Below, in pieces: positions 15,638 to 23,011 of a stretch of DNA of 30,958 bases; position 1 is the first letter of the stretch; every line of letters starts with the position of its first letter. The stretch is from Streptomyces rimosus subsp. rimosus. GTDB taxonomy: Bacteria; Actinomycetota; Actinomycetes; Streptomycetales; Streptomycetaceae. The translations under genes and the position numbers were made by a program. Location: positions 1 through 30,958 of the forward strand of contig NZ_JOCQ01000098.1 of the NCBI RefSeq assembly GCF_000720725.1, in the 5' to 3' direction. A model generated the notes under the pieces. That model saw only the letters and a list, made by a program, of their open reading frames with translations. It made no database searches and was not told the origin of the DNA.

Positions 15638-18600
15638 ATGACGCGTGCCGAGCTCCCTACGGTCGTGACCCCCACATCCGGCGCCCTCGTCGCGGACTCC
15701 CGCGAGCGCGCCGTGCGAGCCCTGCTCCGCTTCCCCCCACTGAAGCGGCTCTGGAGCGCACAGTTCGTCGGGGCGATCGGCGATGCCCTTGCCCTGCTGG
15801 TGCTCGTACTGCTTTCGCTGCAAGCGGCGCTGTACGTCCCCTCCGGCGGCCAGGCGGCCTTCGGCGGCGGCTATCGGGGCGCGGCCCTGGCCGTCGCCGC
15901 CGTTTTCGCGGCCCGGATGCTGGCCACCCTGCTGTCCGGGGCGGTGCTGCTGGGCCCGCTGTCCGCGCTGACCGCGCCCTCGGGCCCGCTGGACCGGCGC
16001 TGGACCATGATCGGAGCGGACGGGCTGCGGCTGGCGCTGCTGGTCGTCGCCCCGCTGTGGATCGACTGGACGCCGGGCAGCGCGCTGATCTGGCTGCTGG
16101 TGACGGTCTTCGTCACCGGCGTGGCCGAGCGCTTCTGGACCGTCGCCCGGGAGAGCGCGGCGCCCGGACTGCTGCCCGCGCCGCCCGCCGAGGGCTCGGC
16201 CGTCCGCCCGCTGCCGGACAACCTGGACGCGCTGCGCCGCCTGTCGCTGCGTACGGCTTTCGTGTCGCTCCCGCTGGCCGCCGCCGGACTGATCGTCGTC
16301 ACCCTCGTGGCCAGGCTGCTGGCCAACGGCATCGACTGGTTCGCCGTCCACCAGGCCGCGCTCGCCTCGTACGTGGCCTCCGGCCTCTTCGCCGCGTCCA
16401 TCTCGATCCTGTACTTCCTCGAACTTCCCGGTACGCAGACCCCGCGCCCCCGCTCGCCCCTGGAGGGCCTGCGCCGCCCGAAGACCGAAGCGGGTGCCGA
16501 CCGGGGCCGCACCGGCGCCGTACCGCTGCTGGTGCTGGCCTGCGCGGCGGTGGCCGGCGCGATCGCCGCGGCCGTCTCGGTGGCGGTCCTGCACGCCGGT
16601 GACCTCGGCGGCGGCCCGGTCGCCTTCGGGCTGCTGGTGCTCGGCCTGAGCGCCGGTCCGGTCGCGGGCATCCGCGGCGCGCACAAGGTGCTGCCCGCGC
16701 TGTCCCGGCGCCGCCTGCTGGCCCTCGCGGTGGCCGTCACGGGCCTGGCGCTGCTGGCGGCCGGACTGGTCCCGGACACGACGACGGTCGTCCTGCTGAT
16801 GCTGCTCGCCGGAGTGGCGTCCGGCATCGCGGCCAACACCGGGCACACCCTGCTCGACCAGGAGACCGAGGAGGCCCGTTCCGCCCGTACGACCGAGCAT
16901 CTGCACGCGGTCGTCCGGCTCGTCGTCGCGCTGGCCGTCATCGTCGCGCCGCTGCTGGCCGGGGTCATCGGCCCGCACCACCTCGCCGGCGACCGGAACG
17001 TCTTCTCGCACGGTGGCGCCGCCTTCACCCTGATGCTGGTCGGCGCCCTGCTGCTGCCGGTCGCCGCGTGGGTGCTCGGCAAGGTGGACGACCGCCAGGG
17101 CGTCCCCCTCGGACGCGATCTGCGCGAGGCGCTGCGCGGCGGCGACCCGGACCAGGCACCGGCCCCCACCGGCTTCTTCATCGCCCTGGAGGGCGGCGAC
17201 GGGGCCGGCAAGTCGACGCAGGTCCAGGCGCTGGCGGAGTGGATCCGCGGCAAGGGCCACGAGGTCGTGGTGACCCGCGAGCCGGGCGCCACCGCCATCG
17301 GCAAGCGGCTGCGCTCGATCATCCTGGACGTGTCCACCTCGGGCCTGTCGGACCGCGCCGAGGCCCTGATGTTCGCCGCCGACCGCGCCGAACACGTCAA
17401 CAGCGTGATCCGCCCGGCGCTGGAGCGCGGCGCCGTCGTCATCACCGACCGGTACATCGACTCCTCCGTCGCCTACCAGGGCGCGGGCCGCAACCTCGCC
17501 CCCACCGAGATCGCCCGTATCTCCCGCTGGGCCACCGACGGCCTCGTACCGCACCTGACCGTGCTCCTCGACGTCGCCCCGGAGACCGCCCGCGAGCGCT
17601 TCACCGAGGCCCCGGACCGGATGGAGTCCGAGCCCGCCGAGTTCCACCAGCGGGTCCGCTCCGGCTTCCTGACGCTGGCCGCCGCCGACCCGGCGCGCTA
17701 CCTGGTCATCGACGCCGGCCAGGAGCCGGAGGCCGTCACCACCGTCGTACGGCACCGCCTCGACCAGGTCCTGCCGATGTCCGAGGCCGAGATCAAGGCC
17801 CAGGAGGAGGCCCGCAAGGCGGCCGAGGAGGAAGCCCGGCGCAAGGCCGAGGAAGAGGCCGCGCGCAAGGCCGAGGAGGAGCGCAAGGAGCGCGAACGGC
17901 AGGAACAGCTCGCCAAGCTGCGCGCCGAGGAGGAGGAGCGCAAGCGCCGCGAGATCGAGGAGGCCAAGGCCCGCGAGGCCGCCCGCCAGGCGGAGGAGGC
18001 TCGGCAGCGCGCCGAGGAAGCCCGTAAGGCGGCTGAGGAGGAGCGCCGACGGCGTGAGGCCGAGGAGCGCGCGCGGCAGGAGGAGCAGGAGCGGCTGCGC
18101 AAGCGCGCCGAGGAGGAGCAGCGGCTGCGCAAGGAGGCCGACGAGCGCCGCCTGGAGAAGCAGCGCAAGGCCGAGGAGGCACTGCTGCGCGCGGAACAGG
18201 CGCGGCTCGCGGCAGCGGCCGAGGCGGAGGCCAAGGCCAGGGCCGAGGCGGAAGCGCGCGCCAAGGAAGAGGCCGAGGCCGCGCGCAGGGCCGAGGAAGA
18301 GGCCGCGCGGGCGGCGGAGGCCGCGGAGGCGCCGACTACGGAGACGCCGATGGCGGGGTTGGAGGGGCGGGGGCGTCGGGAGTCGGGGAAGTCGGGGGAG
18401 TCGGCGCGGTCCCAGGGTCCGTCCTCGCCTTCGGCTCCGTCCTCGTCCTCGTCCCCGGCCTCGGATGCCGAGGAGACCGCGGTGCTGCCGCAGCATCGGG
18501 ACGTGCGGGGGGCCTCCGACGAGACCACGGTTCTGCCGCAGCATCGGGACGTGCCGGGGTCCTCGGACGAGACCGCGGTGCTGCCGCCCGTACGGCCCGA

Positions 18601-18958
18601 GGCCCACGACGACTGGCAGGCGCGCGAACAGGCGCGGCGCGGGGACGACCCGGCGGACCGCGTACCGGAGTGGATGTTCCGGAAGGAGGGCGACGGCCGC
18701 ACGGGCGCGCGTGACAACCGTACGGACGCGCGCTCCGGGACCGGCCCGTCCGGTGCCTCCGGCGTGGAGCGTACGAGGGAACTCCCCCAGATCGACCCGT
18801 CCACCGGCGAACCGGTCGAGCCCGCCCCGCGACGCCGCCCGGCGTGGGCGGAGGAGACCCCGCTGGACGACCTGCCGACGCTGGCCGACGAACTCCTCGG
18901 CCCGCGCGAGGACGAGGACGAGCAGCGGGGGCGGGGTCGGCGGGGGCGTCGGGGCTGA
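15638..18958 (+). CDS. tmk: Membrane protein / thymidylate kinase fusion with long charged helix
   Basis: A 1106-residue multidomain protein. Residues 1 to about 490 hold around 10-12 hydrophobic segments of MFS-transporter type. The thymidylate kinase domain (about 512-715; dTMP to dTDP) has P-loop GGDGAGKST (519-527), REPGATAIG and the DRY motif at 604-606. Residues 715 to about 899 are an unbroken Glu/Lys/Arg/Ala-rich helix of repeated EEARRKAEEEAARK type, a likely single alpha-helix or coiled coil. The tail is disordered and has a TVLPQHRDV repeat. This fused form is typical of Streptomyces, where ordinary Tmk is only about 210 residues. It is the only tmk seen in the window and should be essential. 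Whether the transporter half moves a substrate is unknown. Confidence 0.93.
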   Translation: MTRAELPTVVTPTSGALVADSRERAVRALLRFPPLKRLWSAQFVGAIGDALALLVLVLLSLQAALYVPSGGQAAFGGGYRGAALAVAAVFAARMLATLLSGAVLLGPLSALTAPSGPLDRRWTMIGADGLRLALLVVAPLWIDWTPGSALIWLLVTVFVTGVAERFWTVARESAAPGLLPAPPAEGSAVRPLPDNLDALRRLSLRTAFVSLPLAAAGLIVVTLVARLLANGIDWFAVHQAALASYVASGLFAASISILYFLELPGTQTPRPRSPLEGLRRPKTEAGADRGRTGAVPLLVLACAAVAGAIAAAVSVAVLHAGDLGGGPVAFGLLVLGLSAGPVAGIRGAHKVLPALSRRRLLALAVAVTGLALLAAGLVPDTTTVVLLMLLAGVASGIAANTGHTLLDQETEEARSARTTEHLHAVVRLVVALAVIVAPLLAGVIGPHHLAGDRNVFSHGGAAFTLMLVGALLLPVAAWVLGKVDDRQGVPLGRDLREALRGGDPDQAPAPTGFFIALEGGDGAGKSTQVQALAEWIRGKGHEVVVTREPGATAIGKRLRSIILDVSTSGLSDRAEALMFAADRAEHVNSVIRPALERGAVVITDRYIDSSVAYQGAGRNLAPTEIARISRWATDGLVPHLTVLLDVAPETARERFTEAPDRMESEPAEFHQRVRSGFLTLAAADPARYLVIDAGQEPEAVTTVVRHRLDQVLPMSEAEIKAQEEARKAAEEEARRKAEEEAARKAEEERKERERQEQLAKLRAEEEERKRREIEEAKAREAARQAEEARQRAEEARKAAEEERRRREAEERARQEEQERLRKRAEEEQRLRKEADERRLEKQRKAEEALLRAEQARLAAAAEAEAKARAEAEARAKEEAEAARRAEEEAARAAEAAEAPTTETPMAGLEGRGRRESGKSGESARSQGPSSPSAPSSSSSPASDAEETAVLPQHRDVRGASDETTVLPQHRDVPGSSDETAVLPPVRPEAHDDWQAREQARRGDDPADRVPEWMFRKEGDGRTGARDNRTDARSGTGPSGASGVERTRELPQIDPSTGEPVEPAPRRRPAWAEETPLDDLPTLADELLGPREDEDEQRGRGRRGRRG

Positions 18959-19046
18959 CGCCTGCGGACCGGCGAGGCGACGGGAACGACCGGAGCTCCG
19001 TCGGGTGGGGCGAAACGACCGGAGTGCCGACGGATGAGGTGAACGG

Positions 19047-19096
19047 AACGGGCCCGGCAGCAGCGAAGCAACGCGGCTGCCGGGGCCCGGCCCGTT
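19047..19096 (+). terminator. Terminator hairpin after tmk
   Basis: AACGGGCCCGGCAGC (19047-19061) pairs with GCTGCCGGG and then GCCCGTT (19076-19096), with a short bulge on the right arm and a 14-base loop. It lies about 90 bases after the tmk stop and just before the holB promoter, separating the two units. Confidence 0.7.
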
Positions 19097-19112
19097 GCTC
19101 GGGACGCCCGGC

Positions 19113-19134
19113 TGTCAGTGGGAGCCCCCACAAT
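19113..19134 (+). promoter_or_regulatory. PafBC / RecA-NDp-type promoter of holB
   Basis: TGTCAGTG (19113-19120), 8 bases, then CACAAT (19129-19134). The box matches the DNA-damage consensus TGTCRGTG-N8-TAnnnT exactly, apart from the first base of the -10. The +1 should be near 19141, giving a leader of about 136 bases that includes the short tandem repeat at 19181-19225. Confidence 0.65.
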
Positions 19135-19180
19135 GGAACCAGCGAAGGGCGCAACGGGACGGCACGGGCAGTACGGACAG

Positions 19181-19225
19181 GCCAGGTGGGGCCAGGCCAG
19201 GTGGGGCCAGGCCAGTTACGCCCAG
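19181..19225. repeat. 15-base tandem repeat in the holB leader
   Basis: GCCAGGTGGGGCCAG occurs exactly at 19181-19195 and 19196-19210, with a diverged third copy GCCAGTTACGCCCAG at 19211-19225. It lies in the predicted 5' untranslated region of holB. Confidence 0.8.
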
Positions 19226-19276
19226 TACGACCGGGTACGGACAGGTACACACAGGACAGGAACGGCGGGCAGCGAC

Positions 19277-20506
19277 ATGGCGGTGTGGGATGACGTGGTC
19301 GGGCAGGAACGCCTGATCGAGCAGCTCGCCGCGGCCGCGCGCGACGCGGACGCACTGGTCACCGCCGAGGGCGCGGCCGTGGCCGGCGCCGACCCGATAG
19401 CCCAGTCCGGCACGTCCAAGATGACCCACGCGTGGCTGTTCACCGGCCCGCCCGGCGCCGGCCGCGCCACCGCCGCGCGCGCCTTCGCCGCCGCCCTCCA
19501 GTGCGTCAGCCCGGACCGCGCCCTCGGCGGCGCCCCAGGCTGCGGCTTCTGCGAGGGCTGCCACACGAGCCTGGTGGGCACCCACGCCGACGTCGAGGTC
19601 GTCCGTACGGACCTGCTCTCGATCGGTGTGAAGGAGACCCGCGACCTGGTCCGCCGCTCCTCCATGTCCCCGTCGGGAGGCCGCTGGCAGGTGATCGTCC
19701 TGGAGGACGCCGACCGCCTCACCGAGGGCGCGGGCAACGTCCTCCTCAAGGCCGTCGAGGAGCCCGCTCCCCGTACGGTCTGGCTGCTGTGCGCCCCCTC
19801 CATCGAGGACGTACTGCCCACCATCCGTTCCCGCTGCCGTCACGTGACCTTGCGTACGCCGCCGGTCGCCGCCGTCGCCGACGTCCTGGTCCGCCGGGAC
19901 GGCATCGAGCCGGAGGCCGCTGCTGCCGCCGCGCGCGCCACCCAGGGCCACATCGACCGGGCCCGCCGCCTGGCCACCGACGAACGGGCCCGCGCCCGGC
20001 GGAACGCCGTCCTCAAACTCCCCCTGCGCGTGGACGACATAGGCGGCTGCCTCAAGGGCGCCCAGGAGCTGATCGACGCCGCGACGGAGGACGCCAAGCA
20101 GGTTGCCGAGGAGGTGGACACCAAGGAGACGGAGGAGCTGCGCGCCGCGCTCGGCGCCGCGGCCGGCACGGGCGGCCGCCTGCCGCGCGGCACCGCGGGC
20201 GCCATGAAGGAGCTCCAGGACAAGCAGAAGCGCCGCTCCACCCGCACCCAGCGCGACAGCCTCGACCTCGCCCTGACCGACCTCACCGGCTTCTACCGCG
20301 ACGTCCTGGCCCTCCAGCTGGGCTCCACGGTCCCCCTCGCCAACGACGAGGTCCGCGACAGCATCCGCCGTATCGCGTCCTCCTCCACTCCCGAACGCAC
20401 ACTGCGCCGGATAGAGGCCGTCATCGCCTGCCGCCAGGCACTGGACCGCAACGTGGCCCCGCTCCTGGCGGTGGAGGCGATGACGGCGGCGCTGCGGAAG
20501 GGCTGA
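19277..20506 (+). CDS. holB: DNA polymerase III delta prime subunit
   Basis: A 409-residue AAA+ clamp-loader subunit. It opens with VWDDVVGQERLI, followed by an insert of about 25 residues before HAWLFTGPPGAGRAT. The P-loop lysine is Arg63, as expected for delta prime, which does not hydrolyse ATP. The zinc module cysteines are C76, C89, C92 and C95, and the delta-prime SRC motif is at 185-187. The C-terminal half is helical (collar domain), with an actinobacterial linker region rich in Glu, Lys and Arg. The ATG at 19277 is preferred, since the upstream in-frame codons cover the repeat and the predicted transcription start. The weak ribosome binding site and damage-type promoter suggest regulated expression. 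Confidence 0.93.
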   Translation: MAVWDDVVGQERLIEQLAAAARDADALVTAEGAAVAGADPIAQSGTSKMTHAWLFTGPPGAGRATAARAFAAALQCVSPDRALGGAPGCGFCEGCHTSLVGTHADVEVVRTDLLSIGVKETRDLVRRSSMSPSGGRWQVIVLEDADRLTEGAGNVLLKAVEEPAPRTVWLLCAPSIEDVLPTIRSRCRHVTLRTPPVAAVADVLVRRDGIEPEAAAAAARATQGHIDRARRLATDERARARRNAVLKLPLRVDDIGGCLKGAQELIDAATEDAKQVAEEVDTKETEELRAALGAAAGTGGRLPRGTAGAMKELQDKQKRRSTRTQRDSLDLALTDLTGFYRDVLALQLGSTVPLANDEVRDSIRRIASSSTPERTLRRIEAVIACRQALDRNVAPLLAVEAMTAALRKG

Positions 20507-20818
20507 GGGGCGCTTCGCGCTGCGGAGCAGGGGGCGCTTCGCATAGGGCCCGCCTCCGCCCACCCCCGCCCGCCTCCGGCCCCATCCACCCCTCCCCTCT
20601 CCCTCACCCGAACGAGCGCACCCATCACCACGCTCCGCCCCGGCGCGGATACGCTCCGTCCCAAGCCGGCAGCTGTAGCCGTAGCCGCAGTCACTGTCAC
20701 TGCCTCTGAAGTGGCTCCTGCCAGTGCAGGTGGTGCCAGTGCGGAGTCGCCACCGCAGAGACGTCACAGCCACCGCCAGGCTGCCGCTGCCGACGACCCA
20801 GGAACCGAGGGACCGCCC
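20507..20818. promoter_or_regulatory. Spacer with candidate promoter for the peptidase gene
   Basis: No gene is visible in these 312 bases. A -10-like TACGCT at 20650-20655 (context GCGGATACGCTCCG) would start transcription near 20662 and give a leader of about 157 bases. No convincing -35 is present. Small imperfect repeats (GGGCGCTTCGC twice near 20511 and 20531; GCCAGTG twice near 20720) are present. Confidence 0.35.
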
Positions 20819-22438
20819 ATGGCCACCAGCCGCCCGCTCCGCACCGCCGGTACCGTCCTAACCGCCGGTACCGTCCTGACGGCCACCGCCCTGCTCATCT
20901 CCGGCTGCTCGTCCGGCAGCCCGCCATCCGGCGCCGCCGCCTCCCGGGCCCCGACGAGCGGCCGTACGGCCTCCTCCGGCACCGAGCCGGCCCCGGCGAC
21001 CACCACCCTCAAGCCCCTCCCCACCACCATCCCCTCCGCCCTCCGCCCGTACTACGACCAGAAGCTCACCTGGCGCGAATGCGGAGTCGTCGGCTTCGAG
21101 TGCACGACGATGAAGGCGCCCCTCGATTACGAGCACCCCGACGCCGCCACCGACCTGAAACTGGCCGTCTCCCGCAAGAAAGCCACCGGGCCCGGCGACC
21201 GCCTCGGCTCCCTCATGGTCAACCCGGGCGGCCCCGGCGGCTCGGCGATCGACTACCTCCAGCAGTACGCGCCCCAGCCCGAAGCGGTCCGGGCCCGTTA
21301 CGACATGGTCGCCATGGACCCCCGCGGCGTGGCCCGCAGCGAACCGATCACCTGCCTGTCCAATGCCCAGATGGACGACTTCACCCGCGTCGACCAGACC
21401 CCCGACGACGACGCCGAGGTCGACCGCCTCACCTCCGCTCTGCGCACCTTCGCCCAGGGCTGCCGACGCCGCTCCGGCGCCCGCCTCGGCCATGTCTCGA
21501 CCGCCGAATCCGCCCGCGACATGGACGTCCTGCGTGCCGTCCTCGGCGACGACAAGCTGACCTACGTAGGCGCCTCCTACGGCACCTTCCTCGGCGCCAC
21601 ATACGCCGGCCTCTTCCCCTCCCGCGTCGGTCGCCTCGTCCTGGACGGCGCCATGGACCCCTCGCTGCCCGCCCGCACGATGAACCGCAACCAGACCGCC
21701 GGCTTCAACACGGCCTTCACGGCCTTCGCCAAGGACTGCGCCAAACAGCGCGACTGCCCCCTGGGCACCAGCGGCCCCGAAGAAGCGGGCCGCCGCCTGA
21801 GCGCCCTCTTCAAGAAACTCGACGCCCACCCCGCCCCCACCGGCGGCCCCCGCACCCTCACCGAATCCCTCGCCACGAGCGGCGTGACAGCGGCCATGTA
21901 CGACGAGGGCGCCTGGCCCGTGCTGCGCGAATACCTCGCCGAAGCCCAGAAGGGCGACGGCCGCGGCCTGCTCGCCCTCTCCGACTCGTACTACGAACGC
22001 GACCCGGACGGCACCTACGCCAACCAGATGTTCGCCAACCCCGCCGTGAACTGCCTCGACCTCCCCGGCGCCTTCTCCGGCCCCGACGAGGTACGCGCCG
22101 CCCTGCCCGCCTTCCGCAAGGCCTCCCCGGTCTTCGGCGAAAGCTTCGCCTGGGCCGCCCTGAACTGCGCGTACTGGCCGGTCGAGCCCACCGGCGCCCC
22201 GCACCGCATCACCGCCGACGGCGCCGCCCCCATCCTCGTCGTCGGCACCACCCGCGACCCCGCCACCCCCTACCCCTGGGCCCGCTCCCTCGCCGCCCAG
22301 CTCTCCTCCGCCACCCTCCTCACCTACGACGGCGACGGCCACACCGCCTACGGCCGCGGCAGCGACTGCATCGACACCACCATCAACACCTACCTCCTCG
22401 AATCCACACCCCCACCCCCCGACAAGACCTGCACCTGA
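20819..22438 (+). CDS. Secreted lipoprotein alpha/beta-hydrolase peptidase (SlpD/SlpE/Tap type)
   Basis: A 539-residue exported serine hydrolase of the tripeptidyl aminopeptidase family (with the TAP-like C-terminal domain), probably trimming peptides at the outer face of the membrane. The signal ends in lipobox LISGC, giving lipid-modified Cys30. The oxyanion region is VNPGGPGGS. The catalytic triad is visible: Ser253 in GASYGTF, Asp480 in GTTRDPATP and His508 in GDGHTAYG. Paired cysteines (GECGVV/ECTTM region, QGCRRR, DCAKQRDC, NCLD, NCAYW, SDC, TCT) suggest disulfides. The ATG at 20819 follows GAGGGA. A tandem duplication AGTVLTAGTVL lies in the signal peptide. The substrate specificity is inferred from the family. 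Confidence 0.9.
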   Translation: MATSRPLRTAGTVLTAGTVLTATALLISGCSSGSPPSGAAASRAPTSGRTASSGTEPAPATTTLKPLPTTIPSALRPYYDQKLTWRECGVVGFECTTMKAPLDYEHPDAATDLKLAVSRKKATGPGDRLGSLMVNPGGPGGSAIDYLQQYAPQPEAVRARYDMVAMDPRGVARSEPITCLSNAQMDDFTRVDQTPDDDAEVDRLTSALRTFAQGCRRRSGARLGHVSTAESARDMDVLRAVLGDDKLTYVGASYGTFLGATYAGLFPSRVGRLVLDGAMDPSLPARTMNRNQTAGFNTAFTAFAKDCAKQRDCPLGTSGPEEAGRRLSALFKKLDAHPAPTGGPRTLTESLATSGVTAAMYDEGAWPVLREYLAEAQKGDGRGLLALSDSYYERDPDGTYANQMFANPAVNCLDLPGAFSGPDEVRAALPAFRKASPVFGESFAWAALNCAYWPVEPTGAPHRITADGAAPILVVGTTRDPATPYPWARSLAAQLSSATLLTYDGDGHTAYGRGSDCIDTTINTYLLESTPPPPDKTCT

Positions 22439-22455
22439 CCCCCACCGAAACCCGG

Positions 22456-22485
22456 TTCGGACCACCCTCATCCGATGTGTAGACT
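22456..22485 (+). promoter_or_regulatory. tRNA-Thr promoter
   Basis: TTCGGA at 22456-22461 and TAGACT at 22480-22485, separated by 18 bases. The predicted +1 near 22492 lies 8 bases before the mature tRNA 5' end, which is the usual spacing for tRNA genes. Confidence 0.6.
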
Positions 22486-22499
22486 GGGCTCCGCACCAC

Positions 22500-22573
22500 G
22501 CCGCCTTAGCTCAGTCGGCCAGAGCGACGCACTCGTAATGCGTAGGTCAAGGGTTCGATTCCCTTAGGCGGCT
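22500..22573 (+). tRNA. tRNA-Thr (anticodon CGU)
   Basis: The full cloverleaf can be drawn by eye: acceptor GCCGCCT/AGGCGGC, D stem GCTC/GAGC, anticodon stem ACGCA/TGCGT with loop CTCGTAA (anticodon CGT, reading ACG), variable AGGTC, T arm AAGGG-TTCGATT-CCCTT, discriminator T. CCA is not encoded. It marks the boundary between the conserved core and the accessory region downstream. Confidence 0.95.
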
Positions 22574-22632
22574 CAGAGAAACCCCAGGTCACGTAGCACG
22601 TGGCCTGGGGTTTTGCGCTGCTCGGGGCATGG
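22571..22632. repeat. Direct repeat copy 1 flanking the accessory insertion
   Basis: The sequence from GCTCAGAG through the tRNA terminator reappears at 24490-24549. Over the first 41 aligned columns I count 33 identities. A second short repeat goes with it: TGAGCGATGCGTGAGCG at 22671-22687 against TGAGCGATGCCTGAGCG at 24452-24468 (16 of 17). Together they bracket the 23012-24391 gene and look like the scars of integration next to a tRNA. Confidence 0.6.
22579..22614 (+). terminator. Intrinsic terminator of tRNA-Thr
   Basis: AAACCCCAGGTCACGT (22579-22594) pairs with ACGTGGCCTGGGGTTT (22598-22613), with one G-U pair and an AGC loop, and ends in four T. It is a strong rho-independent terminator starting 6 bases after the tRNA. 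A diverged copy lies at 24490-24532. Confidence 0.88.
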
Positions 22633-23011
22633 AGGGGCCGCACGGCTGGGATGCCGTGGGGTGGCTTGCGTGAGCGATGCGTGAGCGAGGCTTCGAGGCT
22701 CTACTTGCGAGCTTCTTCGAGCTGTAGCTGGTCACGACAGGTGCACCAGCTGGGCGGCAGCCGTCCGGTCAGGGCCTCAGCTGAGGAGCTTGTGGGGGAG
22801 CGGCCGGGTTGCTGCAGCCGAGAAGGGCCGACTCAATCGATGTATCGACCAGCGGGGCGTACGAGAGACGCCTGTCTGATCCTCCTGTCCAGCCGGGGGT
22901 GTAGACGGAGTTCATGCTGGCCTTGGGGAAGCGCTCATGGGGCAGGTTTCCTGAGGTTCGTCCTTGCCCGAACACCGACACCAGGCGAGTCCTGCGGACA
23001 GAATGATCGGC
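22633..23011. other. Spacer between tRNA-Thr and the cargo gene
   Basis: No intact gene is recognisable. Composition falls compared with the core. It contains the TGAGCG repeat (22671-22687). A minus-strand reading frame ending at a TAG near 22708-22710 (C-terminus PSWCTCRDQLQLEEARK) could be the tail of a decayed gene, but it is closed by a stop about 45 codons upstream and matches nothing I know. Confidence 0.5.

Noticed and set aside
15473..18607. 1044-codon minus-strand open frame opposite tmk
   Set aside because: Shadow of the tmk fusion. The repetitive Leu/Arg/Gly text mirrors the Glu/Lys/Arg helix on the real strand.
19333..19470. Missing Walker A lysine in holB as a defect
   Set aside because: Arg in place of Lys is expected for delta prime subunits, which are not active ATPases, so this is not an anomaly.
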